Assembly (NCBI GenBank): GCA_900316285.1
Contig: ONCG01000004.1
Location: 1-64,000, forward strand
DNA length: 64,000 bases
Direction of reading: 5' to 3'
From: an uncultured Prevotellaceae bacterium
GTDB lineage: Bacteria > Bacteroidota > Bacteroidia > Bacteroidales > Bacteroidaceae
Shown here: in pieces, positions 1 through 8,040 of the stretch
Layout: every line of letters begins with the position of its first letter
Numbering within the stretch: the stretch's first letter is position 1
Made by a program: the position numbers and the translations under genes
The notes under the pieces: model-generated
What the model was told of the DNA's origin: nothing
The model's input: the letters and a program-made list of their open reading frames with translations, nothing else
The model's database searches: none

Positions 1-13
1 TATATATCTTCAG

Positions 14-90
14 ATGTAGGGACGCGGCGTGCCGCGTTATTGGGCCCAGAAAAGCTAACTCCAGCAACGCGACACGTCGCGTCCCTACAT
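14..90. repeat. Family A palindromic repeat, copy 1
   Basis: Two 25-base arms, 14-38 and 66-90, face each other. Both end in ATGTAGGGACGCG and contain a smaller palindrome around GGCGTGCC. The 27-base centre contains AAAAGCTAACTCCAG. Further copies lie at 40212-40286, 46876-46907 and 51756-51831. Size, structure and intergenic position resemble a REP or miniature mobile element; no transposase is present here. Confidence 0.85.
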
Positions 91-144
91 TCTCAAGGGC
101 CAAATTCTATATAGGTTTCCTATTATAAAAAGATGTATAGTACT

Positions 145-257
145 GAGAGAGGGGGTTAGTATTTTTAAAATTAACATTATTTTATAATAATATATATTAA
201 TTAATAATATTATTCATTAATCTAATAATATTATTCATCAATCATACTCCCTCTCTT
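145..257. repeat. AT-rich segment with imperfect inverted ends
   Basis: Arms reading AGAGAGGGGGTTAGTAT (147-162) and ATACTCCCTCTCT (244-256) can pair apart from a few unpaired bases. The interior is almost pure A and T, including ATTAATTAATAATATTATT. A similar AT-rich core, also inside inverted ends, lies at 17422-17606, so the two may be related. Confidence 0.45.
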
Positions 258-263
258 CTGCGT

Positions 264-389
264 GCATATGTGCAGGGGCTTATTGTGACAATGTGACAAT
301 GTGACGTTGTGACAAAAGACGGTTCTCTGGAGGCGTTGCATATGTGCAGAAGCTTATTGTGACAATGTGACAATGTGACGTTGTGACAA
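264..389. repeat. 52-base direct repeat, two copies 74 bases apart
   Basis: Copies at 264-315 and 338-389 both start GCATATGTGCAG and continue into GTGACAATG units ending GTTGTGACAA, with two mismatches seen by eye. Inside each copy GTGACAATG itself repeats. No function can be read from this. Confidence 0.8.
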
Positions 390-420
390 CTGGCTTGCCC
401 GTGAACACTTGTTAATCGTT

Positions 421-571
421 GAAAGCTATGCTTTTGCAACCTAAAAGCAATGCTTTTGGATGCCTAGAGCTATGCTTTCGGACACGGAAAGGTATGCTTT
501 CGGAAGCGAAAATTACAGAGCAATATTTTAGAGGTTACAAAGCAATGTTTTAGTGCTTACGGAGCGATGAT
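421..571. repeat. Family D tandem array (AGCWATGCTTT units)
   Basis: Six or seven degenerate units with a period of about 22-23 bases. Each has a core close to AGCTATGCTTT or AGCAATGCTTT followed by about 10 variable bases such as GCAACCTA or GGATGCCTA. The period is not a multiple of three, which argues against coding. The same unit recurs at 17781-17930. Confidence 0.75.
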
Positions 572-702
572 CTGCATTAATCGGGCATTACGACCTGATT
601 GTATTCCCTAACTCCGGACACATTCTGATTGGCGATAAGGAATGCATGGAGCGCTACGACAGTACCTTGAACGCCTATTGCAAGACTTATTTTGGATACT
701 AG
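571..702 (+). pseudogene. Relic of a hydrolase C-terminus
   Basis: An open stretch of 43 codons without a usable start ends in TAG at 700-702. It reads as a protein C-terminus: a YDLIVFPNSGH segment followed by an aromatic-rich end (YCKTYFGY). An Asn/Gly-His near the end after a hydrophobic strand is how the catalytic histidine appears in prolyl-oligopeptidase-type alpha/beta hydrolases. I infer a fragment of such a gene left after deletion; the fold assignment is tentative. The upstream boundary is a stop at 568-570 next to the repeat array. Confidence 0.45.
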
Positions 703-781
703 ACGCAATAGGCGGAATCAGAAGTACTAGGAATGGCAACATCTCTCTCTCAGCAGAGAGTCGTTTGCTGCTTTGCCTGTG

Positions 782-1609
782 TCAAGCTAACGATGCTGCG
801 TAGGTGAAGCAGTTGGGGAAGCGTTGCTCGAGCTGCTGGGGCATCGAGGCGAAGAGGCCGAAGAGGGCACTTCCGCTACCGCTCATCTGCGCATAGATGG
901 CTCCCATGTCGTAGAGTTGCGCCTTGATGGCAGCAAGTTGCGGATGCATGGCGAAGAGTGGGGGCTCGAAGTCGTTGGTGAGCAGATTGCGCCACTTGGC
1001 AACGGGCTCTGCAACGATGTCGCGGCAACAATGGTCGGGTTTGCAGGGCGTGATGGCTGCATAGGCGTCGCGCGTGGACACGGCTACAGGCGGTTTCACA
1101 ATGGCGATGTAAAGACCGCTCAACTGTTGGCTGAGATGGGGCAGCGGCTCGAGCTGTTCGCCAATGCCGGTGGCGTAGGCAGGCTCGGAAGTGATGAAGA
1201 ACGGGCAGTCGGCCCCCAGCTTCATGGCGTATTGTTGCAGGCGCGAGGTATCGATGCCGAGTTGGAACTGGTCGTTGAGCAGACGCAGCATGAAGGCTCC
1301 GTCGCTGGAGCCACCACCCATTCCTGCCTGCGAGGGAATGGTCTTGTGCAGGCGAATGCTGACGGGTGGGAGGTCGTAGTCGGCCGCTAACAGCTGATAG
1401 GCACGCACGACGAGGTTTCGCTCGGGCGGTCCCTCTACCGCATTTCCAGTGATAACAAGAGCGGGAGCGTCGGCCAGCGGTTCAGCCACTACTTCCAACG
1501 TGTCGTAGAGCGGGATGGGATAGAAGACGGTTTCGAGATTATGATAGCCGTCAGGACGACGTGAAACGATGTTCAGTCCTAAGTTGATTTTTGCACAGGG
1601 ATGAAGCAT
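782..1609 (-). CDS. ispE: 4-diphosphocytidyl-2-C-methyl-D-erythritol kinase
   Basis: ATP-dependent kinase of the non-mevalonate isoprenoid pathway that phosphorylates the 2-OH of CDP-methylerythritol in the cytoplasm. The 275-residue protein starts MLHPCAKINLGLNIV, the typical GHMP-kinase N-terminus, and carries the ATP-binding loop PSQAGMGGGSSDG (residues 92-104) and the GADCPFF motif (132-138). Length is normal for the family. The start at 1609 is directly preceded by a tandem CTCTAAACTCTC leader. It is the last gene of the leftward block and lies 146 bases downstream of the AddB-like gene. Confidence 0.97.
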   Translation of the reverse strand: MLHPCAKINLGLNIVSRRPDGYHNLETVFYPIPLYDTLEVVAEPLADAPALVITGNAVEGPPERNLVVRAYQLLAADYDLPPVSIRLHKTIPSQAGMGGGSSDGAFMLRLLNDQFQLGIDTSRLQQYAMKLGADCPFFITSEPAYATGIGEQLEPLPHLSQQLSGLYIAIVKPPVAVSTRDAYAAITPCKPDHCCRDIVAEPVAKWRNLLTNDFEPPLFAMHPQLAAIKAQLYDMGAIYAQMSGSGSALFGLFASMPQQLEQRFPNCFTYAASLA

Positions 1610-1610
1610 G

Positions 1611-1752
1611 GGGAGAGTTTAGAGTTGAGAGTTTAGAGTTGAGAGTTTAGAGTTCTTTCTCCGCTTCGCTTCGAAAGCGCCGCTTCGCGTCGAGCGGAGA
1701 GTTGAGAGTTCTTTCTCCGCTTCGCGTCTAGCGGAGAGCGGAGAGTTTAGAG
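1611..1752 (-). repeat. Tandem CTCTAAACTCTC repeat before ispE
   Basis: Read on the coding (minus) strand, this is a tract of CTCTAAACTCTCAACTCT units that ends four bases before the ispE ATG. It is interrupted by hairpin-forming segments built from CTTTCTCCGCTTCGC and its complement. The same interrupted design occurs upstream of the AddB-like gene at 4558-4680. Confidence 0.85.
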
Positions 1753-1755
1753 ATA

Positions 1756-4557
1756 TTATTTTGATGAATGGCAGAGTTGTTGATAGGGACATGTGGCACA
1801 GCGGGAGCGGTCGGCCGTGGGCGTGAAGGAGAGCTGCGGGTCTTGGATGTTGGCAAGGACTTCATTGAGCTTCTCCATGAATGGCTGGCGATATAGCTCG
1901 ATGTCGCTAATGAGCTCTTTGTCGATTTTCAGGATGGGCGTCTTGGCCATCTCCGCGGCATGCTGGATGTAGAGCAGGGCAGGCGAGATGGTGGCAGAAC
2001 CATTCACGGTTGTGCTGAGAGAGCGTTCCTGTTGGCTGGGTGTAGCATCGGCAGTTTCCTTTCTCCATCCTTTACTACGAACGATAATCGCGTAGAGCAT
2101 GGTTTGGAGGAAGTAGTCGGAGTGGTATTTGTCGATGTTGTCAACAGAGAAGACGTCGTCGAGTGAAGGAATGGCGTTGGCCAGATGGCTACCCGTCTTA
2201 TAGTCTACCACCCTGATGTTACCATCCTTTTCGTCGAGTCGGTCTATTTTTCCAAAGAGCGTGATGTTGGACGGGCTCACCTTCATCTCCACGGGAAGCT
2301 CGTTGCCGAGAATCGTGAACGGGGCATACTCACGGTCAATCTTCAACAACTGCTGCAGATAGCCGATGATGACACGTCGGTTAATGATCTGCAGGCCATT
2401 CAGGTCGTCAATCTTGCACGCGAGTTTCTGGCAAAGTACGTTATCGACGATGCGCTCTATCTCGCCGCGATTTTTGAGGTAGTAGTCGAGGTCGTCGGCC
2501 GTGATGCGTGGGTTGCGTTGTTTCAGCGTGTCGTAGATGGCTCGTGCCGACTCGTGGAAGATATCGCCAAAAGCAATGCGGTCGATGTCGTCGCCGACGG
2601 GTTCGTCGCTCTCCCGCAGGTTCATCACATATTTATAGAAGAACTGCATCTGGCAGCGCAGATAGGTGTTGATGGCCGTTGGCGACATCTTATGCATCTG
2701 CTTCAGCCTATCGGTGACGAGTGGAGTCTTCTCCATGCTCGTAGGACGCCCGGGAGTGGTCGTCTGACCTGTGGTGAGCGACTGCCGACCTATTTTTTGC
2801 GAGCTCTCTACCAACAGCTGCTGCATGAAACGGCTCATCTCGCCCGTTTGTCCTTCTTGTGTGGCGTTGTTGTATGTGAGCGTGATGTCGGAAGCCCGTT
2901 GCAACAGCCGATGGAAGTAGTAAGCGTAGATAGCAACTTTGTGGTCGATGGTGGTGAGCTCGTAGGCGCGACGCACGGAGTAGGGGATGAACGACGAGTC
3001 GTTGATGCCATGAGGAATGTTCCCCTCGTTGCACGAAAGCAAGAGCAGATGGTCGAAGTCGAGGTTGCGCGTCTCGAGGACTCCCATAATCTGGATGCCC
3101 TCGATGGGCTCTCCGTGGAAGGGGATGCTCGTTGAATTAACAATCTGCAAGAGCAGCCGTCGTAGCGTAGTCACATCAGTTGTGAGGTCGCCGCTTGCCA
3201 TGAGCTCGTGCAGACGGTTTACGATGGTGTAGAACTTGAACAACGACTCCTGGAAGAACGGGTCGTCGACCGTCGACTTGGTATTCACGCCGATGAGCTG
3301 TAGCGTCTGTAGCAGCCATTGGGCGAGCCCGTCGGGCGTTGTGTCGGCACATTCGGGCAGCTCTTCAGGCAGATAGCGCATGTAGGGATGCTGCTTCAGG
3401 CGTTCATGCATCCTGCGCTTGCGACGCGGGTTCACGGCCAGCAGGTAGTCGGCGAGTTGGTCGATGAGCGACATGAAGGGCGATTGCGACAGCGGATAGC
3501 CCGTGGTGACGTTGGCCTTCTTCACTTCTGTCGGCAGGTTGTGGATGACGCTGGGCAGAAGACTCTCGTCGCAAAGGACGATGGCCGTGCGTCGGCCAGC
3601 ATCGATGCGGCCGTTCTGTCTGAGCCAGTTGGCCACATAGCGTGCCTGTGCATCCTCGGTAGGCGACGCGAGGTAAGTGATGTCCTTGTGCGTAGAGAAA
3701 TTGTTGTAGATAGCGTCGTCGCTGATGTCGAGCTCGTTGGGGAAGTATTCGAGATACTTCCCGATGTAGTAGCCGGCTTCGTTTCCCATGTAGTAACGGT
3801 CGAAATCCCAGTAGAAGCGAGCCTTGCCGTGATGCTTCAGAAAGCTGAAGAGCGTCTGCTCGACCTTGTTGACCATGTTGAATCCAACGAAGATGAACAG
3901 GTCGAACTGGCGTCCCATCGCCTGGAGGAATTGCTCGGCACCCTCGTCGGTGGAAAGCTGGCTGACGACTTGGCGATAGATGGAGCCCTCGTAGCCGAGG
4001 CCCTGATCTTGCAGGCGACTGTTGTAGGCGGAGTAGATGTCGTAGATGTGGCTCCATAGTTTCAGGAACCGCTGCTTCAGCTCGGTGTCCTGATCGTCGG
4101 AGAAGTTGTTGAAGAACTTCTTGAGCAACTGCTTCTGCTCGTCGGTGAGGTAGCTCAGGTCGTCGTATTCGTGGATGTCGCGCAGATTGGCAAACACCTT
4201 GCTGGCATCGGCCATGTTCTTATCGATGTCGTCGAAGTCGGCGATGAGCAGCTGTCCCCAACCGTAGAAGTGGTCGAGTGTTTCGTTGATGCCCGTCGTG
4301 GCTGTGAATATCTTGTGCAGGTCGCACACCAGTTTGATGGGGTCGGCGGTGGTGAGCGTGGTGTTCTTCTGGAAGAGCTCGCTGATGGTGAGGTAGGAGG
4401 GGCTCCAGATGGGCTTCTCCACCTGCGTGGCGAGGCACTCGTTCATGAAGAGCGATGCTCGCTTGTTGGGAAAGACGATGGCGACGCGTGCCAGGTTCTC
4501 GCCGTGTTTGCGGAGTATGTCGCGGGCTACATATTCAAGGAATGATGGATGTGTCAT
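1756..4557 (-). CDS. PD-(D/E)XK nuclease, AddB-like subunit
   Basis: Probably the inactivated-helicase/nuclease partner of an AddAB-type enzyme that processes double-strand breaks for recombination. The 933-residue protein has an N-terminal UvrD-like segment (RVAIVFPNKRASLF, about 24-37). Near the C-terminus it has a RecB-type nuclease with GKIDRLDEKDGNIRVVDYKT. One cysteine in YLRCQMQFFYKY plus a terminal CATCPYQQLC (920-929) matches the four-cysteine iron-sulfur site of AddB proteins. The AddA-like helicase gene follows upstream, 160 bases away across a repeat tract. This lineage is very divergent, so I do not assign addB outright. Confidence 0.85.
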   Translation of the reverse strand: MTHPSFLEYVARDILRKHGENLARVAIVFPNKRASLFMNECLATQVEKPIWSPSYLTISELFQKNTTLTTADPIKLVCDLHKIFTATTGINETLDHFYGWGQLLIADFDDIDKNMADASKVFANLRDIHEYDDLSYLTDEQKQLLKKFFNNFSDDQDTELKQRFLKLWSHIYDIYSAYNSRLQDQGLGYEGSIYRQVVSQLSTDEGAEQFLQAMGRQFDLFIFVGFNMVNKVEQTLFSFLKHHGKARFYWDFDRYYMGNEAGYYIGKYLEYFPNELDISDDAIYNNFSTHKDITYLASPTEDAQARYVANWLRQNGRIDAGRRTAIVLCDESLLPSVIHNLPTEVKKANVTTGYPLSQSPFMSLIDQLADYLLAVNPRRKRRMHERLKQHPYMRYLPEELPECADTTPDGLAQWLLQTLQLIGVNTKSTVDDPFFQESLFKFYTIVNRLHELMASGDLTTDVTTLRRLLLQIVNSTSIPFHGEPIEGIQIMGVLETRNLDFDHLLLLSCNEGNIPHGINDSSFIPYSVRRAYELTTIDHKVAIYAYYFHRLLQRASDITLTYNNATQEGQTGEMSRFMQQLLVESSQKIGRQSLTTGQTTTPGRPTSMEKTPLVTDRLKQMHKMSPTAINTYLRCQMQFFYKYVMNLRESDEPVGDDIDRIAFGDIFHESARAIYDTLKQRNPRITADDLDYYLKNRGEIERIVDNVLCQKLACKIDDLNGLQIINRRVIIGYLQQLLKIDREYAPFTILGNELPVEMKVSPSNITLFGKIDRLDEKDGNIRVVDYKTGSHLANAIPSLDDVFSVDNIDKYHSDYFLQTMLYAIIVRSKGWRKETADATPSQQERSLSTTVNGSATISPALLYIQHAAEMAKTPILKIDKELISDIELYRQPFMEKLNEVLANIQDPQLSFTPTADRSRCATCPYQQLCHSSK

Positions 4558-4680
4558 GTTATGAGTTGAGAGTTGAGAGTTTAGTGTTTAGAGTTCTTTC
4601 TCCGCTTCGCTACGAAAGGCTACGGGTAGGCGAGCTTGCTCGGGAATGAGCGCCGCTTCGCGTCGAGCGGAGAGTTTAGA
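4558..4680 (-). repeat. Tandem CTCTAAACTCTC repeat before the AddB-like gene
   Basis: On the coding strand the tract runs into the start codon as AACTCTCAACTCTCAACTC followed by ATAAC and ATG. As before ispE, it is interrupted by a block containing CTTTCTCCGCTTCGC and a palindrome around GCCGCTTCGCGTCGAGCGG. Confidence 0.8.
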
Positions 4681-4717
4681 GTTTCTGGATGATAGTTATT
4701 TGTTTCTTATTTCTGAT

Positions 4718-7700
4718 TTAGGATATGGATGCATCGAAGAAGACTTCCTGGGTTTTGTTGCTATAGACGTACCACAGATAGCCTTGCACCTGTTCGTAGC
4801 CCATGCTCTTGAGGGTCGACATGTATCGTCTTACCTGTGTTTTGTATTCTCCATTGGGCTTGCCGAACTTGAAGTCGATGACGATGAACTGCTGGCCATT
4901 GGTGATGACGCGGTCCGGCCGGTGCTCGACAACCTTCTTCTCGACGGGGTTGTATTCGAGGATGGTACACTCGTTGAACACCTGCCAACGAGCGGAGAAC
5001 CAGTCGGCCACCTTGGGACTATGCAGGCGCTCGTCGATCATGTTGACAAGCTTCTGGCGTGTGAGTTCGTTGCCATAAAGAACGCCCTGTTCCTCCAAAC
5101 GGGTGATGGCGGCAGGAATATCGTCGGCGGTATGAATGCTCGAGAAAAGATTGTGCAGGATGTTACCCAGGTTGAGGTACATCTTCTGCCGTTCTTCCTC
5201 GTCGTCGCCCTTGATGAAGTCGCGGCTTTGGTTGCTCTGCTTGAAGGAGGTCTGCACCGGGAAGCTTTCGAGATTCAGCTTGACGGGCAGGGAAGGTTGC
5301 AGGAAGACGTTCTTGGTTTCTTCCTTTTCCTTCTTGGCTTTCGGGGCCAGACAGCCGTATTCGAAGAGCACGGGGTCGCTGGGCTTCTCTTTCTTCTTTG
5401 TTTTCTTCTGTCCATCGTCTTCGCTGAAGCCTGTAAGCTGGCTGCCAGGGAGTTCTTTCGCGACGTCTGCCAGACATTTCTCGATGATCAGGGAACGTCC
5501 GCTGCTATTGCCCCGCTTGCCAACGACGAACATACTGTCCTTGGCACGCGTGAAGGCTACGTAGAGCAGATTGAGGTTGTCGACCATGTTTTGCAAGTGC
5601 TCGTGCTGATAGTCGGGCTCGTAGACGGAGCCCTTCATCTGTGAGGCGCTGAAGTCGACGGGCACAAGGGGCAGCTGGTTGAACGGTTTGGCATCGTCGG
5701 ACAACTCACACCAGATGAGCGATCCTGCTTGCTCCAACCTCCAGTCGCAGAAGGGAAGGATGACGTGATCGAATTCCAATCCCTTACTCTTATGAATGGT
5801 GAGCAGGCGGATTCCGTCGGCGCTGTCGCTCTGAATGGATTTCTTGTGAATTGTCTCGTCCCACATGTCGAGGAACGACTGAATGTCGGTGATGTTCTCG
5901 TTGAGGAACTGGCTGAGCTGGTCGAAAAAAGCACAAACGTAGGCACTCTCATCGTTGAGGCGGCTGATCTGGAAGATGTCGAAGAGCCGTTCGACGAGTT
6001 CGAAGAGTGGCATGGTGAGCAAGTCGTCGAAGTGGTTGACGTAGTCGGCAGGCAACAGGTCGTCGACCTTCGTGAGATCGGCGAAGAGTTCGTCGTCGCG
6101 CAGGGCCGTCTTCAAAACCTGCCGCTGATAGAGCTTGCAGAGGGTGGCCTTACCCAGCAGGTCTTGCTGATTGACGAGTGTGTAGAGTGCCCGCACCAAT
6201 ATGTTAACGGCATCGGAGGCATCGAGCCAGAAGGCTTCGCTTGAAACCAGCCTCACATTGGGCATCTCTTCCATGAGATATTCGCCAATCATTCGTATGG
6301 TGCGGTTCGACCTGACGAGGATGGCAATCTTGCTGTCTTCCACTCCGATGGCGTGCAGCTCTTCGATATAGGCTTTGATGCGCTTGAGCGTTTCGTCACG
6401 GTAGTCGTCGTCCGTGAGCAGTTCCACACGCACATAGCCCGAGTCAGGAAGTTTATTGGGAACTTCTTGCTTCAAGCCCTTGTAGGCTCGCGTCAGCTGA
6501 TCGGCCTCTGTGGAGTCGCCTTCAACCAGTTGTTTGTATTCCTCCTTGTTTGCAACATTGAAGAACGCGTTGTTGAAGTCAATCATCCTGCGTGACGAGC
6601 GATAGTTGACGGAGAGCGGCTGCGACACCATCTGGCTGGCAGGAAACTCGTGCTCGATGTCGTTCAGCAAGCGCCAGTCGCCCGAGCGCCAACGGTAGAT
6701 GCTCTGCTTCACGTCGCCCACGATGAGGTTTTTCGAATCGTGATGGCTCATGCATTCCTTCAGCAACACCTTGAAATTCTTCCATTGTATGGTGCTGGTG
6801 TCCTGAAACTCGTCGATCATGATGTGGTTGAGCTGTGAGCCGATTTTCTCGAAGATGAATGGAGAGTCGGAGTCGGCGATGAGCTCGCTGAGCAACGACT
6901 GCGTTTCGCTGAGCATGAAGCGATTCTGGGCGCTGTTGAGCTCGTTGAAGCGGGTGGCGATGCTGTCGAGCAGGCGCAGCTGGTTCATGTGGCGCAGCGT
7001 GAGCGTTGCCGACTTGTAGAGTTTGGCCTGGCGGGGGCGTTCCTGCTCGGCATCTTTGAGCAGTTGCCCGATGACATCGTTAACGGCCCTATAGGCGGGC
7101 GATGCGTCGTTGCGGTCGGCAGCCTTGACCCAGGTAGAAGGATCGTTGATGGCTTCGGTGATGCGCTTTCCGACAATCTTCTCGTCGTAGAACTTGCCGT
7201 CGCGAAGCTTGATGAAATAGCCTGCTGGTCCGCCGGCGCGGTTCGAAAAGTCGTCCACTCCAACCTGGTATCGGTCGAGAGCGTCGAAGAACGTGTCGGC
7301 ATATTTCTTCATGGTGTCGGCAGCGTCGTCGCGGATGGAGCGCAGCATCTTCGTGTATTGCTGGAAGAAATCCTTGCTATGCAGCACCTCGTTGATTTTG
7401 TCGCCGTGGGCGCGATAGACGTCCTTGAAGATGTTGTTGCCGAATTGCTTGATCTGGCCGATGACATTCCACGATTTGTCGTTATCGATGGACTCGTTGA
7501 TGTAGTCGAGAATCCAAGCCAGCTCCTGGCTGTTGTTGTTCAGGCTGTCGATGAGGTCGTCGACGGCCTGCTCTTCCACCTGCTCGTCGTTGAGGGCGAT
7601 GCGCAGGTTCGCGGTAAGGTCGAGCTCGCGTGCCAGATTGCGTAGCACACCTTGGAAGAAGGCGTCGATGGTCTCTACGCGGAAATAGCTGTAGTTGTGG

Positions 7701-7993
7701 ATGAGCTCGCGCAAGGCTTTGGCTGCCTGCTGGGAGGCATGTTCCTCCGAGACGCCCAGTTCTTCGACGATGCACTCCATGTAGTCGTTGGAGTCGGGGA
7801 GCCGTTTCCAAATGCCGTAGAGCTGGCTGAGGATGCGTGTCTTCATCTCCTCGGTGGCCTTGTTGGTGAAGGTCACGGCGAGGATGCTTTTGTATGACTG
7901 CGGATTGCTGATGAGCAGCTTGATGTAATCTACCGCCAGGCGAAAGGTCTTTCCTGTGCCTGCGCTTGCCTTATAGACTGTGAGTGTTCCCAT
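4718..7993 (-). CDS. UvrD/REP helicase-nuclease, AddA-like subunit
   Basis: ATP-dependent DNA helicase with a C-terminal nuclease, expected to act with the AddB-like protein in double-strand-break repair. The start is ATG at 7993 (MGTLTVYKASAGTGKTF), because Walker A must lie near the N-terminus; the frame is open further upstream but that part resembles no protein. The resulting 1091 residues carry Walker A ASAGTGKT (9-16), Walker B IDEFQDTS, GDVKQSIYRWR, the motif-V segment IHKSKGLEFDHV and motif VI LLYVAFTRAKD. The C-terminal VIDFKFGKPNGEY corresponds to the D..K of the nuclease site. Helicase and nuclease motifs all look intact. Confidence 0.9.
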   Translation of the reverse strand: MGTLTVYKASAGTGKTFRLAVDYIKLLISNPQSYKSILAVTFTNKATEEMKTRILSQLYGIWKRLPDSNDYMECIVEELGVSEEHASQQAAKALRELIHNYSYFRVETIDAFFQGVLRNLARELDLTANLRIALNDEQVEEQAVDDLIDSLNNNSQELAWILDYINESIDNDKSWNVIGQIKQFGNNIFKDVYRAHGDKINEVLHSKDFFQQYTKMLRSIRDDAADTMKKYADTFFDALDRYQVGVDDFSNRAGGPAGYFIKLRDGKFYDEKIVGKRITEAINDPSTWVKAADRNDASPAYRAVNDVIGQLLKDAEQERPRQAKLYKSATLTLRHMNQLRLLDSIATRFNELNSAQNRFMLSETQSLLSELIADSDSPFIFEKIGSQLNHIMIDEFQDTSTIQWKNFKVLLKECMSHHDSKNLIVGDVKQSIYRWRSGDWRLLNDIEHEFPASQMVSQPLSVNYRSSRRMIDFNNAFFNVANKEEYKQLVEGDSTEADQLTRAYKGLKQEVPNKLPDSGYVRVELLTDDDYRDETLKRIKAYIEELHAIGVEDSKIAILVRSNRTIRMIGEYLMEEMPNVRLVSSEAFWLDASDAVNILVRALYTLVNQQDLLGKATLCKLYQRQVLKTALRDDELFADLTKVDDLLPADYVNHFDDLLTMPLFELVERLFDIFQISRLNDESAYVCAFFDQLSQFLNENITDIQSFLDMWDETIHKKSIQSDSADGIRLLTIHKSKGLEFDHVILPFCDWRLEQAGSLIWCELSDDAKPFNQLPLVPVDFSASQMKGSVYEPDYQHEHLQNMVDNLNLLYVAFTRAKDSMFVVGKRGNSSGRSLIIEKCLADVAKELPGSQLTGFSEDDGQKKTKKKEKPSDPVLFEYGCLAPKAKKEKEETKNVFLQPSLPVKLNLESFPVQTSFKQSNQSRDFIKGDDEEERQKMYLNLGNILHNLFSSIHTADDIPAAITRLEEQGVLYGNELTRQKLVNMIDERLHSPKVADWFSARWQVFNECTILEYNPVEKKVVEHRPDRVITNGQQFIVIDFKFGKPNGEYKTQVRRYMSTLKSMGYEQVQGYLWYVYSNKTQEVFFDASIS

Positions 7994-8040
7994 GTATGTT
8001 TTGATGTTGTCTTTGATTGTTGATGCTTTTGAATTGATTG

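Larger units (their letters stand above)
1..781. other. Repeat-filled intergenic region
   Basis: This stretch has no intact gene. In order it holds a palindromic repeat (14-90), an AT-rich segment bounded by a short imperfect inverted repeat (145-162 against 244-257), a 52-base direct repeat in two copies (264-315 and 338-389), a tandem array of TATGCTTT-type units (421-571) and a relic of a hydrolase C-terminus (571-702). The short reading frame on the minus strand over the direct repeats (242-439) merely translates repeat DNA and is not supported as a gene. Confidence 0.8.

Noticed and set aside
421-571. CRISPR-like array of short repeats
   Set aside because: Repeat cores are about 11 bases, spacers about 10 bases, units are degenerate and no cas gene is present.
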